Below are positions 27,101 to 42,100 of a stretch of DNA of 64,000 nt, piece after piece (position 1 is the first letter of the stretch; every line of letters begins with the position of its first letter). The notes beneath the pieces are model-generated. The model worked only from the letters and a program-made list of their open reading frames with translations. It was not told the DNA's origin and made no database searches. Origin of the DNA: Taenia hydatigena. Its lineage: Eukaryota; Platyhelminthes; Cestoda; Cyclophyllidea; Taeniidae. The position numbers and the translations under genes were made by a program. The stretch spans positions 6,141,543 to 6,205,542 of the forward strand of contig JADWOT020000006.1 of NCBI GenBank assembly GCA_036345935.2. Direction: 5' to 3'.

Positions 27101-30100
27101 ATGCGAGTGGTTTTTTCCAAAACCTCAACTCAAATTAATCAAGATAAAAGAGATCAGATTGCGCTCGGGCTTGATCTAGCACTAGAAGTGCCACCACACT
27201 CGCCAAACGTTGGGTGTGCTCCCATCAGCAAGCACAACGTTCAACCGAGGATGAAAAATTATCTGCATTGCCCAATAAAATAGAAAGGATGGGCACTCTA
27301 AAGCCCAATTAGCTAGAAAGCATTCGCCTAAAAACCGTGAATTTTAGAGATAACTCAACTTTGATGCCAAGGGCAAAGAAACCTGGAAATAAGGGTCTAA
27401 ATGGTGCCGCAATGATGCACTGTAGTAATTAACAACGAAAACCAAGAACTGTATTTGATAAACTTTTCTCTATCCTTCTATCCGATGGCGCATCTGGAAC
27501 TGCTCCAAGTTTCGCGCCGCAATGCGGGTCCGAAATACAATTAACAAGTCGCAGTGAACAAGAAAACTCGAATTTCAGTTAAGTTTAAATCTCAGAAGTG
27601 GAAGGTACGCCAACTCAAGCAGACTACAAATGATGTGCTTGCCTAGCCCTATGAAGCTATCACCATCCACATAACAAAATTTGTTTTTTATCCATAATAC
27701 GATTACAGCCAATTGTGTAGTGCGTGCATTCAAGACGAAGCACCATGATGGTGCGATTGCAGACAGCAGAACTGAATGACTATAACTGTCATTTTCAGTA
27801 TTTTTCACGCATTTCTTGTCGCAAACACATCTGTAGACACAGGTGTCATGAATTTGGGCATTCAATTACCCACTTAAAAAAGAGGGATTTACAAAAAAAT
27901 GAATTGTTTCACAGATCCTCCCTTTGCCTGCAGATAAAGGGCATGACTTGGTGCATGTGCATCAATGCGCTTTAAGACTGCACTGTATTCGAAGGAAACT
28001 CTCGACACCCTCCTGTGTAGAGACAGACACATTTTGGCATTTCTCAAACACTTCATCACCATCCGTACTTCTTTAACGATTCTCAGCGTTAGAATGTTAG
28101 GGGAAAAGTAGCTAAAATATGTGACACTCAATATTAACAATCCCAGTTCCATTCTCAAATATGGTAGTAATTCATCTTAGTAATGAAAGCAGCATAGTAC
28201 TTGCCTGAGTGAGATCCGATGATTGTTACATGGAATGAATAGGCCTCAATAAAAGCGGCTCGTCCGATGTAAATAGGTATATAGCTCCACGTGGTATACT
28301 TTAATGAACTTTTATCAGTGAGCTTATGAACGTTATTTGGCCATTTGTAAGCGGGTAAGCACAGTATCGTCTTGAATTCTGTTAATGATTATGCAAGGAG
28401 TTTCAGTAATAAAACAGAGAAGTGCAGCACCTTTTCTTCCGAGATACTGCCTCAAATAATCGGCTCTAATAATGCGGTTTCCTGCTTTGAGTGCTAAAGA
28501 GCTTTAATGTTGTTCGAGTTTATTTTAACACGTAAAATAAAGACTCGCCCGTACTAGTTCGACTAAAAGTCCACGAAAAATTGAAAACTCTTGAAACGAT
28601 CCAATCAAACAATTTTTCAGAATAGAGCCATACTGGAAGATAAGTTGCGTTAAAGAAACGTCATGCACATACCGGTGAGATTGCCCTTTCCTCCAACGAT
28701 ACAGCACCCGGTTTGGAGGGTTTGTATCCAGTGGAAGCCAGCGCGAGACTGAGTGGTACTTCAAGTGACTCCTTCATCTCAGTGGAGTCCTTATTCAGAG
28801 ACATCTGCTGCAGCTCATCCCGACTATCCTGATGGCTTCGACTCACCTTCTTCATAATGGGTGAGGCAAAACGAAGTCCACCCGCTGACTCAGGATCACG
28901 GTCCTTTCCAAACTAATAAAACAGGCAAACTCATTTCCACAGGATTAAATACAGTAAGGACTCGACATTCTCTAAAGATTACAAAAAACCACGGTATGCA
29001 ATTCCGTTGCAACACACAACCACCACCACCACCACTTTTGTTTCAGATCCCACTGACGACGTTCCAAGGTAGGGCAATAGTTTTAAGGTACCGAGTCTTT
29101 TCACTATTTACAACTCATTAGTATCCACGAGCAATAAAATTTACATTAGTAACTTAAAAAAATGTTTGTATTTAAACAAGCATTTCTGGCCGACTCACTA
29201 TTAAGAAATCATGTGTCGACAATTCCCATTGCTTTTCGGGGAGTAAAATGTGGTCGCGAACTGATCCGAACAGTTTACAATGTACCCTTAGAAATATGAT
29301 GTCAATAATACAGGTACAGACAAAGTCCACCTCGCCTCTAGTGAGTAAGTACCCAAAGGACTTTGTTTTACAGATTAAACAAAATAAGGACACATTTTGA
29401 AGGCAAGAATGCATTACACAGATGTACCGTTTTCAAGTAGGTGAAACTATGATCGGAATTCGAAACGTTGCACTAATTCGGCCAACGCGATAGTGGCAAA
29501 ATGGCATGCCATTAATGCATGGTTTTAGTACACACCAGTGCGAATCAAAAATTCCTCTGGAATGCAGAAAAAAAATGGAGAAAACAAGACGAAAGACATA
29601 CCTGTCTAGAATAAGAAACCGCTAATTAGATTGCTGAGAAAAAAAGGGTTGGGTTTCATGCATAAACCTTTCCAATCGCAAGAATTAAATTTGCTGAAAT
29701 TTACAGATTCTTGAGGTTATATAATAAATATGCGTAATTTGCATGGAAGCAAAAAAAAATAATTTTGCTGCTTAAAAAACTTTTTGCCCCCCGAACGAGG
29801 TTCTCATCAACCATGGCATTAAGGCAGTAAATGACTGTTTCGATCAACTTTAGACAAAGCGTCTATTCAGGAGCATTTGTCCCAACCGCTGACGTCTAAC
29901 CATGATAGATGTTTTGTCTCAAAGCAAACACATCAACTTCTATACAATTTTTAACCTAATCTCAAATGGGGTTTTTATTCTCATGCCTTTCGGCAAGTGA
30001 GGAATTAAGTACTGAATCTAATATATTTAGGTGTGGAGAATTTAGGATAGGAGCAAAGATTTTAAAGTGTTCAAAACCTTTGTGTAATGTGGAAAGCCGC

Positions 30101-33100
30101 GCTTCTCCGCTAAAATACCAGTTGCAGAGGGGATAGAAGGTGAAAGGTCGGTGCAATCCGGCGCGTCCTTGTCGGTGGAAACATGAGAGGCGTGCTCCGA
30201 AAAAGTGTCCTGGGAGATTGTGATTCCTGGCATCACTATGACCTCATCATCGTCCTCTTGTATTGGTGCCTCAACCTCTCGTGTTGACTTAACCTCGGTG
30301 CTTATGTTGCTGGCTTCTATAAAACAGGAAGAGTTAGCTTAGAGGCTTAAGTTTCTAGCATGTCCGAGAACAGAATAAATCAAATAACATCGTTGCATGT
30401 AATACCCAGGAAATTCGAAACACAACTAAAAAGTATGACCGAATCGAGTCGATGTTAGTATCATTCAAGCAGGCAGGGAGGTACCGATGAATGAAAAGAG
30501 TGGATGACCGCCGTGATTGCACTGAAACTCCGCCTTTATTAAAATCCTGCTCATTACGTATGCAATTGTTTGTTCAGTAATAAACCACACCTGCTCATAA
30601 AAGTGATTACTGAATTGTGTACAAATAGCTTGATAAAGAAAGCACTTTTGGGGTGAGGGCAGAAAGAGTAGAGTTTCCTTTATGTTGGCGGTCACGCTTA
30701 GCTTGCAAAATGGGTGATTTTTGGCCTCAGGATAAAGGGAAAATAAAAATTTGGAGTGAATACAGGTTTACCAATCAGGATTTGTTCATAAAAACCAGAC
30801 CTAGAAGTTAGCTACACGTACAGGTGCATTTTGTTCCGCTCCGAGGAAGTAAGTACAAGATTGTTACAGGAAAGTTTGTGGGAAAATCCTCTGCAATACA
30901 CTTATCCAGCCATAAATAATCCAAGATGAAATTGGTAACGCATGTAAATTGTGTCAACATAGGTTTGACACAAAGTGCTGCACTATAGAGGGACGTCCAC
31001 ATGGAGAGAAAGAGGTGCCTTAAGAAGGTGTAGAAGAAATTTCCAGGTAACCTTGGAGCAATGAAAAATTTTAGGCAAAATTTGTTTTGGAAATCAGGAT
31101 TTCTGTGTCATACCTTTCGGGTGGATTAAGAAGTCAATTTTATCAGGTGAAAACGACTTCTGGGCATCAACTTGGCATCAGCACGAAAAGAGAATTTTCC
31201 TATGCACATTTACTTTTTCGAATTTTCGCAAGTGAATTTCAATATTGCCGAGACTTTCAAGAGGTTGGACAGATCCGAGCAAACCTTCTTTACATGCACT
31301 TAAAATTCCTTTGTAGTTGACTAGTAACATGCAGAAAACAGAGACAAAGAGGGTTTAAAGAGGTCATAGCTTTAGAAAGTTCTGATGTACTCGATAGAGA
31401 CATGCGGATAGATGATGATGGCAATGAGAGCACACAAGTGCACCTTCTAAAGGAGGCTGTAGCGAGACTAATTCATGCAACGTTTGTAGGCACAAATAGT
31501 TAACTAGTATTTCTATGCCCATGCACAACACATTTGCGGATAATGGTTACCTTTGGTGAGGGTGTCTGGAGAAATGTTGAGGAAGGAGGTGAAATTTTAT
31601 GGGGCCAAGCAGATTACTATTAGTTGTAGAAGCATAACTTCTTAAAAATAATACGGCCGACCTCAAACCAAACGAAAAATTCTGACTTCTGATATGACTT
31701 AAAAGCGCTTCAAGGGGAAGAGATTCGTTGAAGGACTACCGAGACACGTCAATTAGTTGAACCGATCAACTTCAAGTTTTAATTTTTTGCTATCGCTGGA
31801 AAAGGTCGGCATTGAATAAGCTTAAATAGGTTATAAAACTAGACTACTAGCCTACCCGCAAAATATTACTCAGACTAATTCAACACGCCAACCACTTATT
31901 ATAAAGTATCCAAAAACAACTCTTAGGCCACCTAAACGACAGTTATATAAAAGCACACGTAAACAACGTGTTCGCGCCTACCTCTCAGCCGTGGAAGGTA
32001 CATAGATGGGGAGTCGAAAACATCGTCCTCATTTCTTCCCTTGCAGATATGCACCTGCGTCTCTAATGTGTTGAGCACAATACGGATGAGGTACTCAATA
32101 ATGCCTCGAGTGCCCCACTGAAAGGTGGAGGAGGTGTTGATGAAGCAGCTACTGCTGGTGTTGCCTACAGTAGTACCGGTGGCAGCAACACCAGAGGCGG
32201 CGGTGGACATACCCGTTCCAGTACAGAAAGAGGCGTTGTGACCTGGACTAAATCCCGAAGGACGAGCGCCTCCCATGCTACAAATCGTATCGCCGGCGTT
32301 GAACTGTGGTCCCATGAAATCAATTCCAGTGGGGCCACAATTCAGGGCGTCCACACTGGTCTTGTAACTACCGACACCAGAGGAACTGGATGAAGGGTTC
32401 ATGGTCCCCGATGGTGAGTTGTACTCATACTGTCAGTGGGGAAGCGAAAGTCATCCACTAAACTGCAACTACTGGCGACAGCGGGAAGGCGCTGCCATCA
32501 TTCAAGTATTATCCACCCACCACTTGTGCAAAAATTTGAGTTTGTGGCATAGGAATGGAAAGATATTGTATAAATCTTATCCAAAAGCCGCACTTTTACC
32601 ATGGGAAATTAACAGTCTAGAAATCTAACGTAAATGTACGGCGCTTTTGATAAATCCACGGTCTAAAGTGCACTCATTTCCAAGAGTAAGGCGATTTATA
32701 GACCTAACCAATTAAAATTTTTAGTATATCCTGAATTTATTTCAAAGGAGAAAACGCACTTAACGATGCTATTACCAGTTATGTCCGTTTGAGGCATATA
32801 GCACAATAGAAATCACTTTATTGTTCCAGCAGGACAGTGGATGCTATCACAATGGGTAATTAGTTAGGCTCTACCATCTCCCACGTATCAGTGTCTCCAA
32901 GAAAAAATGTAACGAAATCAATGCGTTGCTGGAGCTTTTGAGTGAAGGCGACTGTTTCCTCGTAAGATAAAATCGTCATATGAATAGCCAATGGGTTCGG
33001 TCATGCAAGAAATATTTAAAATAAATACATGAAACACTGCATTCAAGTTATCTCTTCAACTTCAAACCACATCCATTTATTATATCCATGTTCCCAAAAT

Positions 33101-36100
33101 GTTTACCAAGTTAAGGGTGAGTTATTTCTTTTTGGGAACTATTAGAAATGTCCCAAAGGGTAAATTTCGACTTGCCCAGCCATCGCCAACATCAAAAATT
33201 TTGGTTTTTGACTACATTCCAACTGGCACATCGAAGTTGATGTCAGGGTTCCATGTTTTCCAGGAGAAAAGGCAAGTTGAATATGGTGAAATGATTTGCA
33301 GCAAAACAGAATTCGCGTGTTAGTTTTTGAAGGAAGTGTTGATATTTTAGGCTTATGAAAATGCCATTTATTAGGTGCTGTGAATCCTACCTAGTCTAGG
33401 CGTAGGTCGTGTATGAGTGTCCGAGGAGAAGTTTTGACTGGTTTTTGCTACGTATGGATTAATTCGATCAAAATGTAATTTCACTACCAGATTTGAATGC
33501 CTCTTATCTAGCCAAACATATCTTGGACAATTTTTTAACTATAATGAATTTATTTCTGGGCAAATTGGAGGTGTTGAGAACGAGTTGTGCATTGACACTC
33601 ACCTTGTAGAGAATGATGATAAGCGTGTTTAACCAATGGTGTCGAACTTGAGGCTCTAACAAACGAAGTGTGAAGTTTGGCGCCTGACAGTCGTTTGCGT
33701 AGCGCTGTGGTGAGGCACACACCTGTAGAACCATCAATGTCTGATGCAAAATGCAACTACCCATTGGGGGATTTCTGTCCAAGACATCTGCCACATGTGA
33801 GATGAATGCGTGGAAGACCGTCGATGTCCTACAATCAGCAGAAGATCCAAACAGTGAACACCAGACGTAAGCAAACTAATCAAGAAAGACTAGAATAGTT
33901 AATCAAGATATTTCCTGACCTTAGTTTGTAAGGCGGGATGTTGAAGGCCTGGTCGGCATAGCCGAGGAGGAGAGCGAGATGTCGTTGGACCTTTGCAAGA
34001 GCCTTCTTGTCTCTCAGCTCATCAGTGGGTGCTCCACGTCGTGATTTACTCCCCTGTCCACCACCTTCCATGTCCACTGTGGCCATAAAGCGGAGCAGAA
34101 GACGTACCCACTGGTGCAGAGCGCCCCGATCTGAACCCTCCTGGTCTAGCTTTAGCTGCAGTGAACAGAGGAATTTGTTTGCACTATCCATTAGCTCAGT
34201 TGAGCCCGGTCCGCCTGCAGAGGAAATCCGTATCATTTAAGGCTTGAATCTGCACTTCCAGCATTCCTTCCTTTCCTGCCGCATCGCGTTTAAGATCCCT
34301 GTAGCCCATTTATTTTGGTACAGAACCCTTGGCCACTATTTCGCATAAGTTCTTTTTGCAAGTGGAATCAGTGGCGACACATAAAGGAATGGGTGAAATT
34401 TCATGTCTCCCTTTACGCATTCATTGGTGGAATATTAGCAAACATTAGCTAAAACCACAATCGAAAGTAGAATTATTTCCTTACTTAGGCACAATAATGG
34501 TTGTATTATAGCCGTTTCTTATCGCAATAATGCTACCTTCCTTCATAAATGGAAACAATGGTTTAGTTCCATATGACATTTCCCCAAATAAAAAGGTGGT
34601 AGACACTGCAATAAAGTGGCAAATGCGATTTGTTCTCAAAAGTTGCCCCAGAGGGAATGGAATTAAACAAATAATAACGAGATTTCTCTTATTGAAAAGC
34701 AACTAGAGTGGTTTTGATTTCGGATCCAAGTGGATAAAAGCACAGCAAAGTAAAGTAAGAACGCCACTTGAGAAGAATCATAAATAAAGTAGGCAACAAT
34801 TTAGGTGAATAGATTACTTGCAGCAGGTAGCTTCTGTGTAAAAAAGTGCAATTTAGGGACGATTCTACCATTTCCTAGAAGACTTGTAAAAAAGTTGAAT
34901 GGCACAGTTTGACGGAGTTATACTTACCCGGAAAGAAGCCCGTCAGTTTAATTACAGAGGGTCTCGAACGTCGATTTTCACAGGACGCTTGATTCTGTGC
35001 TTCTAGGAGAATGTAAACAATCCCATTTCGTCAAGTTCCTGTTAGTGAGCATTCTAACAGGTCAAAGTAAATATTGGATGTAATACTTGGCTTCCAAACC
35101 AAAAGTTATGCCGGTTGGCTTTACAGGAGGAAATAATGAATAAGCACCCACCTATGTATTAAAAATGATTCCATTTGTAAATAGTTGGCAAATTAGTAGA
35201 CTATCTTACAAGTAAGAACTCTTTTTAAGGCACACCACGTTCAGCTATTCTGCTCCGCTACCCAAACCGCAAGGGATGCTTGCTTTATAACTACAGAGTT
35301 TACCAATTTTGCGCAGTGAAAGAGGATAAGGTGGAAATAAGAAGCTCCTTTAGAGCCACCCACCCTGAGCAAAGTGCGGTCGATTTTATTGCCTCATAAA
35401 ACGGGAAGGGATGGCATTCCTAACTGGCCTTTATTACCTCAGATGATGTCTAAGAGAAGGACAACAAGTTCCAACTCACCTGCAGACGGAGATGCTCTAC
35501 CCGAATCGTGCTGGTCGGAGCACTTGAAGGTGGCGATTCGTCGCTGGGGCTTCGCACTCCAAGTCTTGTTCTTCTTGTTACCATCCTTATGTTCGTTTGG
35601 CTGACTCGTAACTGAAGGCAGCATACCCGCTCCCGAGGCTGCAAAAACAGCCCGATTAAACTGTTGCTGAAAGGCGTCTCCGCGCTTGTTCATGTTATTG
35701 AGATCAGTCACTAAATCGAATTTGGAAAATTCTTCACTTTCGCCTAATACCAATCGCGTCTTGATGAAATCAATGGAAAGGCAACTATCACCACCTCTGG
35801 TGCTCACATTATTTTAACTCGAAAAGACTAAAGAAACACCATAATGCTCGAATAGGTAATAATCTACTCTGAGGAATATGAAATTGTTAAACACAAGAAA
35901 GTTTGACAACTGAACTTAAATCAATCGTGCTACTGATGCACTGCTAGTAGACTTCATTATGTAGTCAATTTTACAGACCTGAATCGATGTCAGGATTCGT
36001 TTTGCCAGCAATTTGCGCTCCAATCGAGAGAATGCCAAATCGGTCAATAAAGAAGCCCCAGGTGAATATCTGCCTATTAGGCAGAGCAAAGCTGAGCTGC

Positions 36101-39100
36101 TGCATGCGTTTTAAGATAATCGTACGATCGGCCGCTACGGTATCGAAGTGATATTCCATGCATTGGATGCAACACTGAAACGCGGAAAAAACAACTTATG
36201 AATTAAACTTTGGCGCAAGAATCATGTATGTCATTATTAATTTATTTTGTGTAGCTGCTACCATTAGTAATTGTGCTTCATTTACTGTGTCAAACAATTC
36301 GTTAGTTATTACTTGAATGGAGCAGACAGTGGGTAATCAACTCTTAGCAAAAGTACAACGACATACACTCAGCGCGTTGTCGTCCAGCCCATTTAGATGA
36401 TAAGAGGTCCGCTGAGCCACTACCGAGCTATAGTCATCCAATGAGCCGATGAGACGCGAGAAAAGGTGAGCGATTGAATTTAGTATGAAGGGATGGAGAG
36501 GGCCCATAGCTCCACCCATTGCTTTACTGAGGACACCTCTGGCATCACTTCCTCCCCACAGAAGGTTGCCACCGTAGCTCCCCGAGGCACTGAGTGCAGC
36601 CGCAGCATTGGAGTTGTGTCCCCTGAATGCACCAACTCGTCGGCCCGCCCGAGCAGCCAGACCACCACCACCGCCACCTCCAGCGCTACTACTTACAGTG
36701 GAGGAGGTCGCTTGACGTCCAACTAACAGGTCCTTGGAGGCGGGTCCGTTGTAAAAGCCGGATATCACGGCAACATCTAACTGACGCAGAAGGCAATAAA
36801 TCTTCTCCATGGCGTCAAAACGCACCTTCCAGTCGGGATGGATACATTCGCGCTCCACCAGAGACCAAAAAACACCTGCCATGTCGGGTACGGTGAGGGA
36901 TTGGAGAAGAAGTGGAACCACCCAACTAGCAAGGTGGGAGTGCTCTGCTGTGAGTAGATCCCATAACCTAAAATATCACCGCAAAATATGTCCGCTTAGT
37001 TTCACTATAATCATTTACCATTCAGTTCGCATTCCTAAAGTGCATAATTTGAGTTATAAAGTGGAATGGAGGTAATATGTAGATAGTGATTGCACTGGAT
37101 CAGAAATGATTTGCAGCCTAAAGATACCGTTTAGCTCAAAATTAACTGCTTCATATATCTTAAAAGCGTTAATAATAGCAGATATTCCATATATCGGCAC
37201 TGAAAGCTAAAACGTGCGTTGGAATGAGACAGTGCTCCACCATGTATAGCACAAAGGACGCCTGAACACCGAGCGAAGCGACGCTATTAGTAGTAGCAGA
37301 ACCCGCGGCCCCGCCGGCCGTGCCCCCACCCGTTCTTGCCGCTCTCGTCGTTGGTACAGAAGAACCAGTCCCTGTTGTAGTTGCTGTAGCTGCGGCGGCA
37401 GCAGCGGCAGCTGCCATCTCAGCTGCCCGTGCTGCCGCATTGAGAATGTTCTGTAATGCGTTCCCAATTCGCACTAGACAGTTTAGACACTCTAGCAAGT
37501 GCCGTAACACCACAGGGTCACGCGGAGCACGTCCTTCGAAAGAGGAGTGTTGCTGAGCTTCGCTCCCCGCTGTGCTCCCTCCCGCAGTCTCAGTGGATGA
37601 CTGGGCTCGAATGAAATAGGAGACACCAGCACAGCCAGGTTTGCCCATCAGACAGCGTAGGAGTTGGTATATAAAGCGTAGGGTGGGTGGAAAGCAGAGG
37701 AGATCCGCCTCAGACGGTTCCGAGGAATCGGGATCAAGGGCTTCTTGCGCCTGCAATCTGTCATCCTCAACAAAACCAGATCGACTTCCCTCAATGCGTC
37801 GCATTGTCTCACTGGCGGCCAAACCGGTGCACCACTTCGGATAGTCTTAATAAAGAAGACTAAAAATCGTCACTCCTGATCTACCTTCCTTCTGGGGCCT
37901 TTGAGAGGCAAACAAAGATCAAAAGTAGGATCAAGTGTAACGTATTTTCTTGTTCTGAAATTGGTAACTGTTTAAAATTTGAATATTATTTAAATCGCAT
38001 GCATAATCGGTCAATTAACTCCCATCGTCAGGATAACGCGTGAATTAATTAAACTGGTGGCACAAATAAGATAGTCTGTTGCGTTTTCCATCATAAAAAG
38101 GGCGAATCTTGGTCAAACAGACCTGCAGAAGCACAATTTATTTTGTGTTTTAAGTAAACATAAACGTGCATCAAAATAAAAATATTTTTGCCGACATGTC
38201 TACCAAAATGCACCTTCATACCTGTAACGAACGTACGAGACACTATAATGGTCAATCATTTGTACGATTTAGTCATTTTCTATCATACATTGTTTTTGCT
38301 TGTAGGCAATGGCAGACCGAATTTGCCAGCATATCATAAACCCGTGGTGTAAATGGACTCTGAGTGAGGGACGGAAAATGGCGTTCGGTCAGCCAGCCAA
38401 AGGCGCTCGTGCTGTACGCTGACCCAAAGTTGAAAAATGTCACGATAAGGTTAACGTAGACATTAATGTTGAAGACAGGAATGGAGGACAAGAAATATCG
38501 TATTTTGTGGGAAAAATAAAACAAGATCGGTAAGACGCTACAAGAAAGGTGATAAAGATCACTGGACAAGCATTGCCATTCACGTCATGGCTCAACTAAG
38601 TTTATTTTCATATATCCAATACAAGAGCACACCGCAGAAGGAAAAAGGCAATCTTCATGGAATTTATGATTAACTAAATTTGTACGTTAATGCCCTCGTT
38701 TTTACTGTTTTAATAACTTTTCGGACCAGTTCAGCAGTCGTTGCATCGCTTTTGATTAAATCCTTTGTCAATTATCAAAGACACTTTCCAAGTAGAGTGC
38801 TTTTAAAACAATGGCGTGAAATTTCTTGTGTACAAAGAATGTTTGCTAATGGCTACTGGTTCTTCCATTGTTGCCGTGCAAAAGTTTTATTCCGCGTACC
38901 CAAATCATCACTGTGTCACTGTGGACAATAACTGAGGCCAATAGAACATTCGACTTGCAAGATCGCATTATTTATTTCCTGTAAATGAACTGTGTCCAAA
39001 TTTAGCAATTCTTAATCAAAATTATTTGCTATGGGGTTATTTAAACCCAAAATAGTTTAATTTAGTTCTAGAATCAGTTTTTGATAAGAATTTTCCTCAA

Positions 39101-42100
39101 AAAGTACTTTTGCTGCAATAACATTGCCCGTGAAACTTTCCCGCAGCACATTAAACAAAACATAAAGATTATAAATTATAATATTGTATGAATATCTGCG
39201 CAGATAGAAGTCAAATCTGTATTAAAACAGCATTATTCTTCTGCTCTTCCATACCCGTCTTCTGTAAGTAAGAACGGCTGACTTCATGAAGCAATCGAGT
39301 GCAATGGGAAGATGTTTACTCACCAGGACGGGTGAGAAAGGTCCCAATTGCACTGGTAGATAGTTCGAGCCTTGGCAGCGCTGGCGGTGAAGAGGGGGCC
39401 AAATGATGGCACAGTTGACTAGCCAATTCAAACCACCAACAGACATCCTGACAGTACGCGCAAACGTCATCCTCCCCCATTGCTGCGGCCGCCGCCTGTG
39501 TGGCCGAGAGCAGGGCCGCCAAATTGCCACTCGCTCCACTGCCTGTCAATCCGGCCGCTCCCACGGTCGGTACGCTTTGTTGGCTGCTCACTGGGGACGG
39601 CGCTGTGCAATGGCCCATACACCGACCCGCAGTCGTTGACGCCATTCGGCGCAGCCGGATCCGAAACCTTACATTCTCATTGTCTCTATCTTTGTCAACT
39701 CCGTTTCGTAGCCCTGTGGGCATCCAGGTGAGATTAAGCATATCACTGAGAAGGGAAAGGACCAGTTGTGGTGTCTCTTGCGTGAACCCACCGTGACCGA
39801 ATGGATCACCGAGTTTCAGCTGGTAATAAATCAGAGTAAAGAGATTAAGGCTTTGCAACTTACCCACCCGACAAAGTGGAATAATATCTAAACTAATGCC
39901 TAAATCCGAATGTGCTCGTTCATCTAGGTGCTTTGAAGCGCCTTCAATTCCATCATTCATTGCTTTACAATAAAATTTAACTACTCGGGCAGGCAGTATT
40001 GCTTTACAACAATAAATAAAAGTAGATGAGATGTGAGTATGTGGGAATTGAGCTAAAAAATCGTTTTGTAATTTAGAATGGAATATGGCTCATTTGGAAA
40101 AGAACTAGTGGCCATGTTCTTCCAAATGACAGAGTATTATTCCGTTTAGCAGCTTTCCGTCTTTGAAACTGACATTTGCATCCTTAATTTAAAAGTTTTG
40201 TAAAATGATTTTTCTTCAGGCCACAAATAATGTTTTGAAATTCGAAACACGTGTTGATTGGGATTGTACTACTGAATACTTTGGATATACCTGCCTAAGG
40301 ACCAAATTGAGCATTTGGCCTAAACATCTCGTAGATCGGTAGACCACTGTTTCCTTGTTAGCCCACGGATCAACGCGCATTTTTTGCTTCCGAGTAAGCA
40401 CTGAGGAGCGTCGAGGTTGGCGTTTCACGTTGGCAGCGCGCGGGCCTCTTGGTGCAGAAGCAGCAGCCGTGGCGAGGGCAGAGCTGTGGGAGTCCTTTGT
40501 CACCGCAGAACGCTTCACTCCCTCTACCAGCACAGACAGCTCCTCACTCACTCCGCGACTCACGGAATCCTTGAGACCTCGCTTCTCACCAAGGAAGAAT
40601 CGAATAGCATCAAGTGAGGTGGCAGCTGAAGAAGAGGACTTCTTGTGGCCTCGCTTCTCTAAAGAACTTTTCGGGCTGGGGACAAGGAGGCCACTGGAGT
40701 CATCAGCGTCTGCAGCACTGGTAGCTACGGCCTCAAAGTCTTCTGTGTCATCGCCTACCTCCTGTGGCACGCTGCGATCACGCAGATCCTCCTCTGGGGT
40801 CTCTTCAGGATGGAATATTGTCACTTGTTAAAGGCAAGATTAGATGTTCAAGACAGTTGTAATCTTTCACATTTTACATAGTGAAAAAGAGTTTGTGAGT
40901 AAATGGATCTACCTCGAAGAAGGATCCTGCACAACTTCGATGAATGATGCAACTACTCCTGGACAAACTTTTTGTTCAGAGTACATAGGAGGCGTTAGAT
41001 AGGAAGCTGCGCTACTTACCCTCCTCCTCCCTTTCGTCATTCTCCTCAACCTCTTCGTCCATTTCGTCTAGAAGGTTAGCGCTCGCCTCATCACCGGTAT
41101 CGTACGCCTCATCAGAAGCAAAGCTGGCTGCGTCATCGGAGGCCGCAAAGTTTTCGAGATCCCATTCGTCGCCAAACCACAAGGACTGCCCCTCCAAGGT
41201 GTGGCGTTCTTCCAGACACATCGTATCACCGAGCACACCGACCTTGAAGAAGGCCGAGACCCCACTTCTGAACATAGTGAAGAGTTCCTTTATTGGAATT
41301 GCCACCTCCACTGCTGTCAGTATCTGGAGAGCAGAACAAAATTAAATTAAAGGGGCATTCAAGGAGTTGTGAGAGAAAACGGTACACTAATTTATGGTTT
41401 CCTAAGGAGAAACTGTACATATTCATTCGTTTACTTGGTTGTCTAGCAGAACTGCATCCTATAAAATTTCCAGCCAATCGTCAATTTTTACACACAATGG
41501 ATTCTGCTATCTCGGAAAACGATGAAAGTCAGTATACCAAACACAAAAGACTTGTATTTTTGATGCATTCACTCAATTTCACAAATCAGCAGTGTTAATT
41601 TAACACCCTGAGATTTGACCTAAGGACACTAGTAGAATGGTTCTGGGATCCATTCAGCTAAGTGCGCGAGATCCCACTTGAGATCGAGTGATTTGAGATG
41701 ACATATACTTCCGAATCTTTTTCCTTGATTGTTAAATCCATGCTTTGTAGACAATAAATTCTTATGCCAACTTTATATTTTTCTTCAGGCTTGATGCCGA
41801 TTTCATGATTAAGCTCGAACTAAAAGTGCTCTTTGGTACGGGGTCGCGTATTTTGAAATGACTCTCTAAGTTGTCCAAATGGGCTGGGCGAGGAACAGCA
41901 TTGGGATCCATCAAGAAAGGGAATAATAAACGAGAGCATTTGCCCCCAATGTGAGGATAGTATTTTGCGGATGGTTCATCAATATTTGGTTTTGATAAGC
42001 AATTCAAAGTTACAAACAAAGAAAGTGCTATTTGTGCATTTTATTTATTTCTTGTTATTTCTCCATAATAAAGTGCTCATCGATAAGGTTTTGCTGGTCT

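Noticed and set aside
27917..28000. Possible unc79 exon after acceptor CTCTACACAG near 28 kb
   Set aside because: In the required phase it meets a stop after 16 codons with no good donor; the exon at 26015-26109 satisfies the phase instead.
39820..39960. Upstream extension of unc79 exon 20 in the open frame
   Set aside because: The pyrimidine-rich acceptor at 39820 joins homology blocks without gap, whereas the extension adds unrelated residues.
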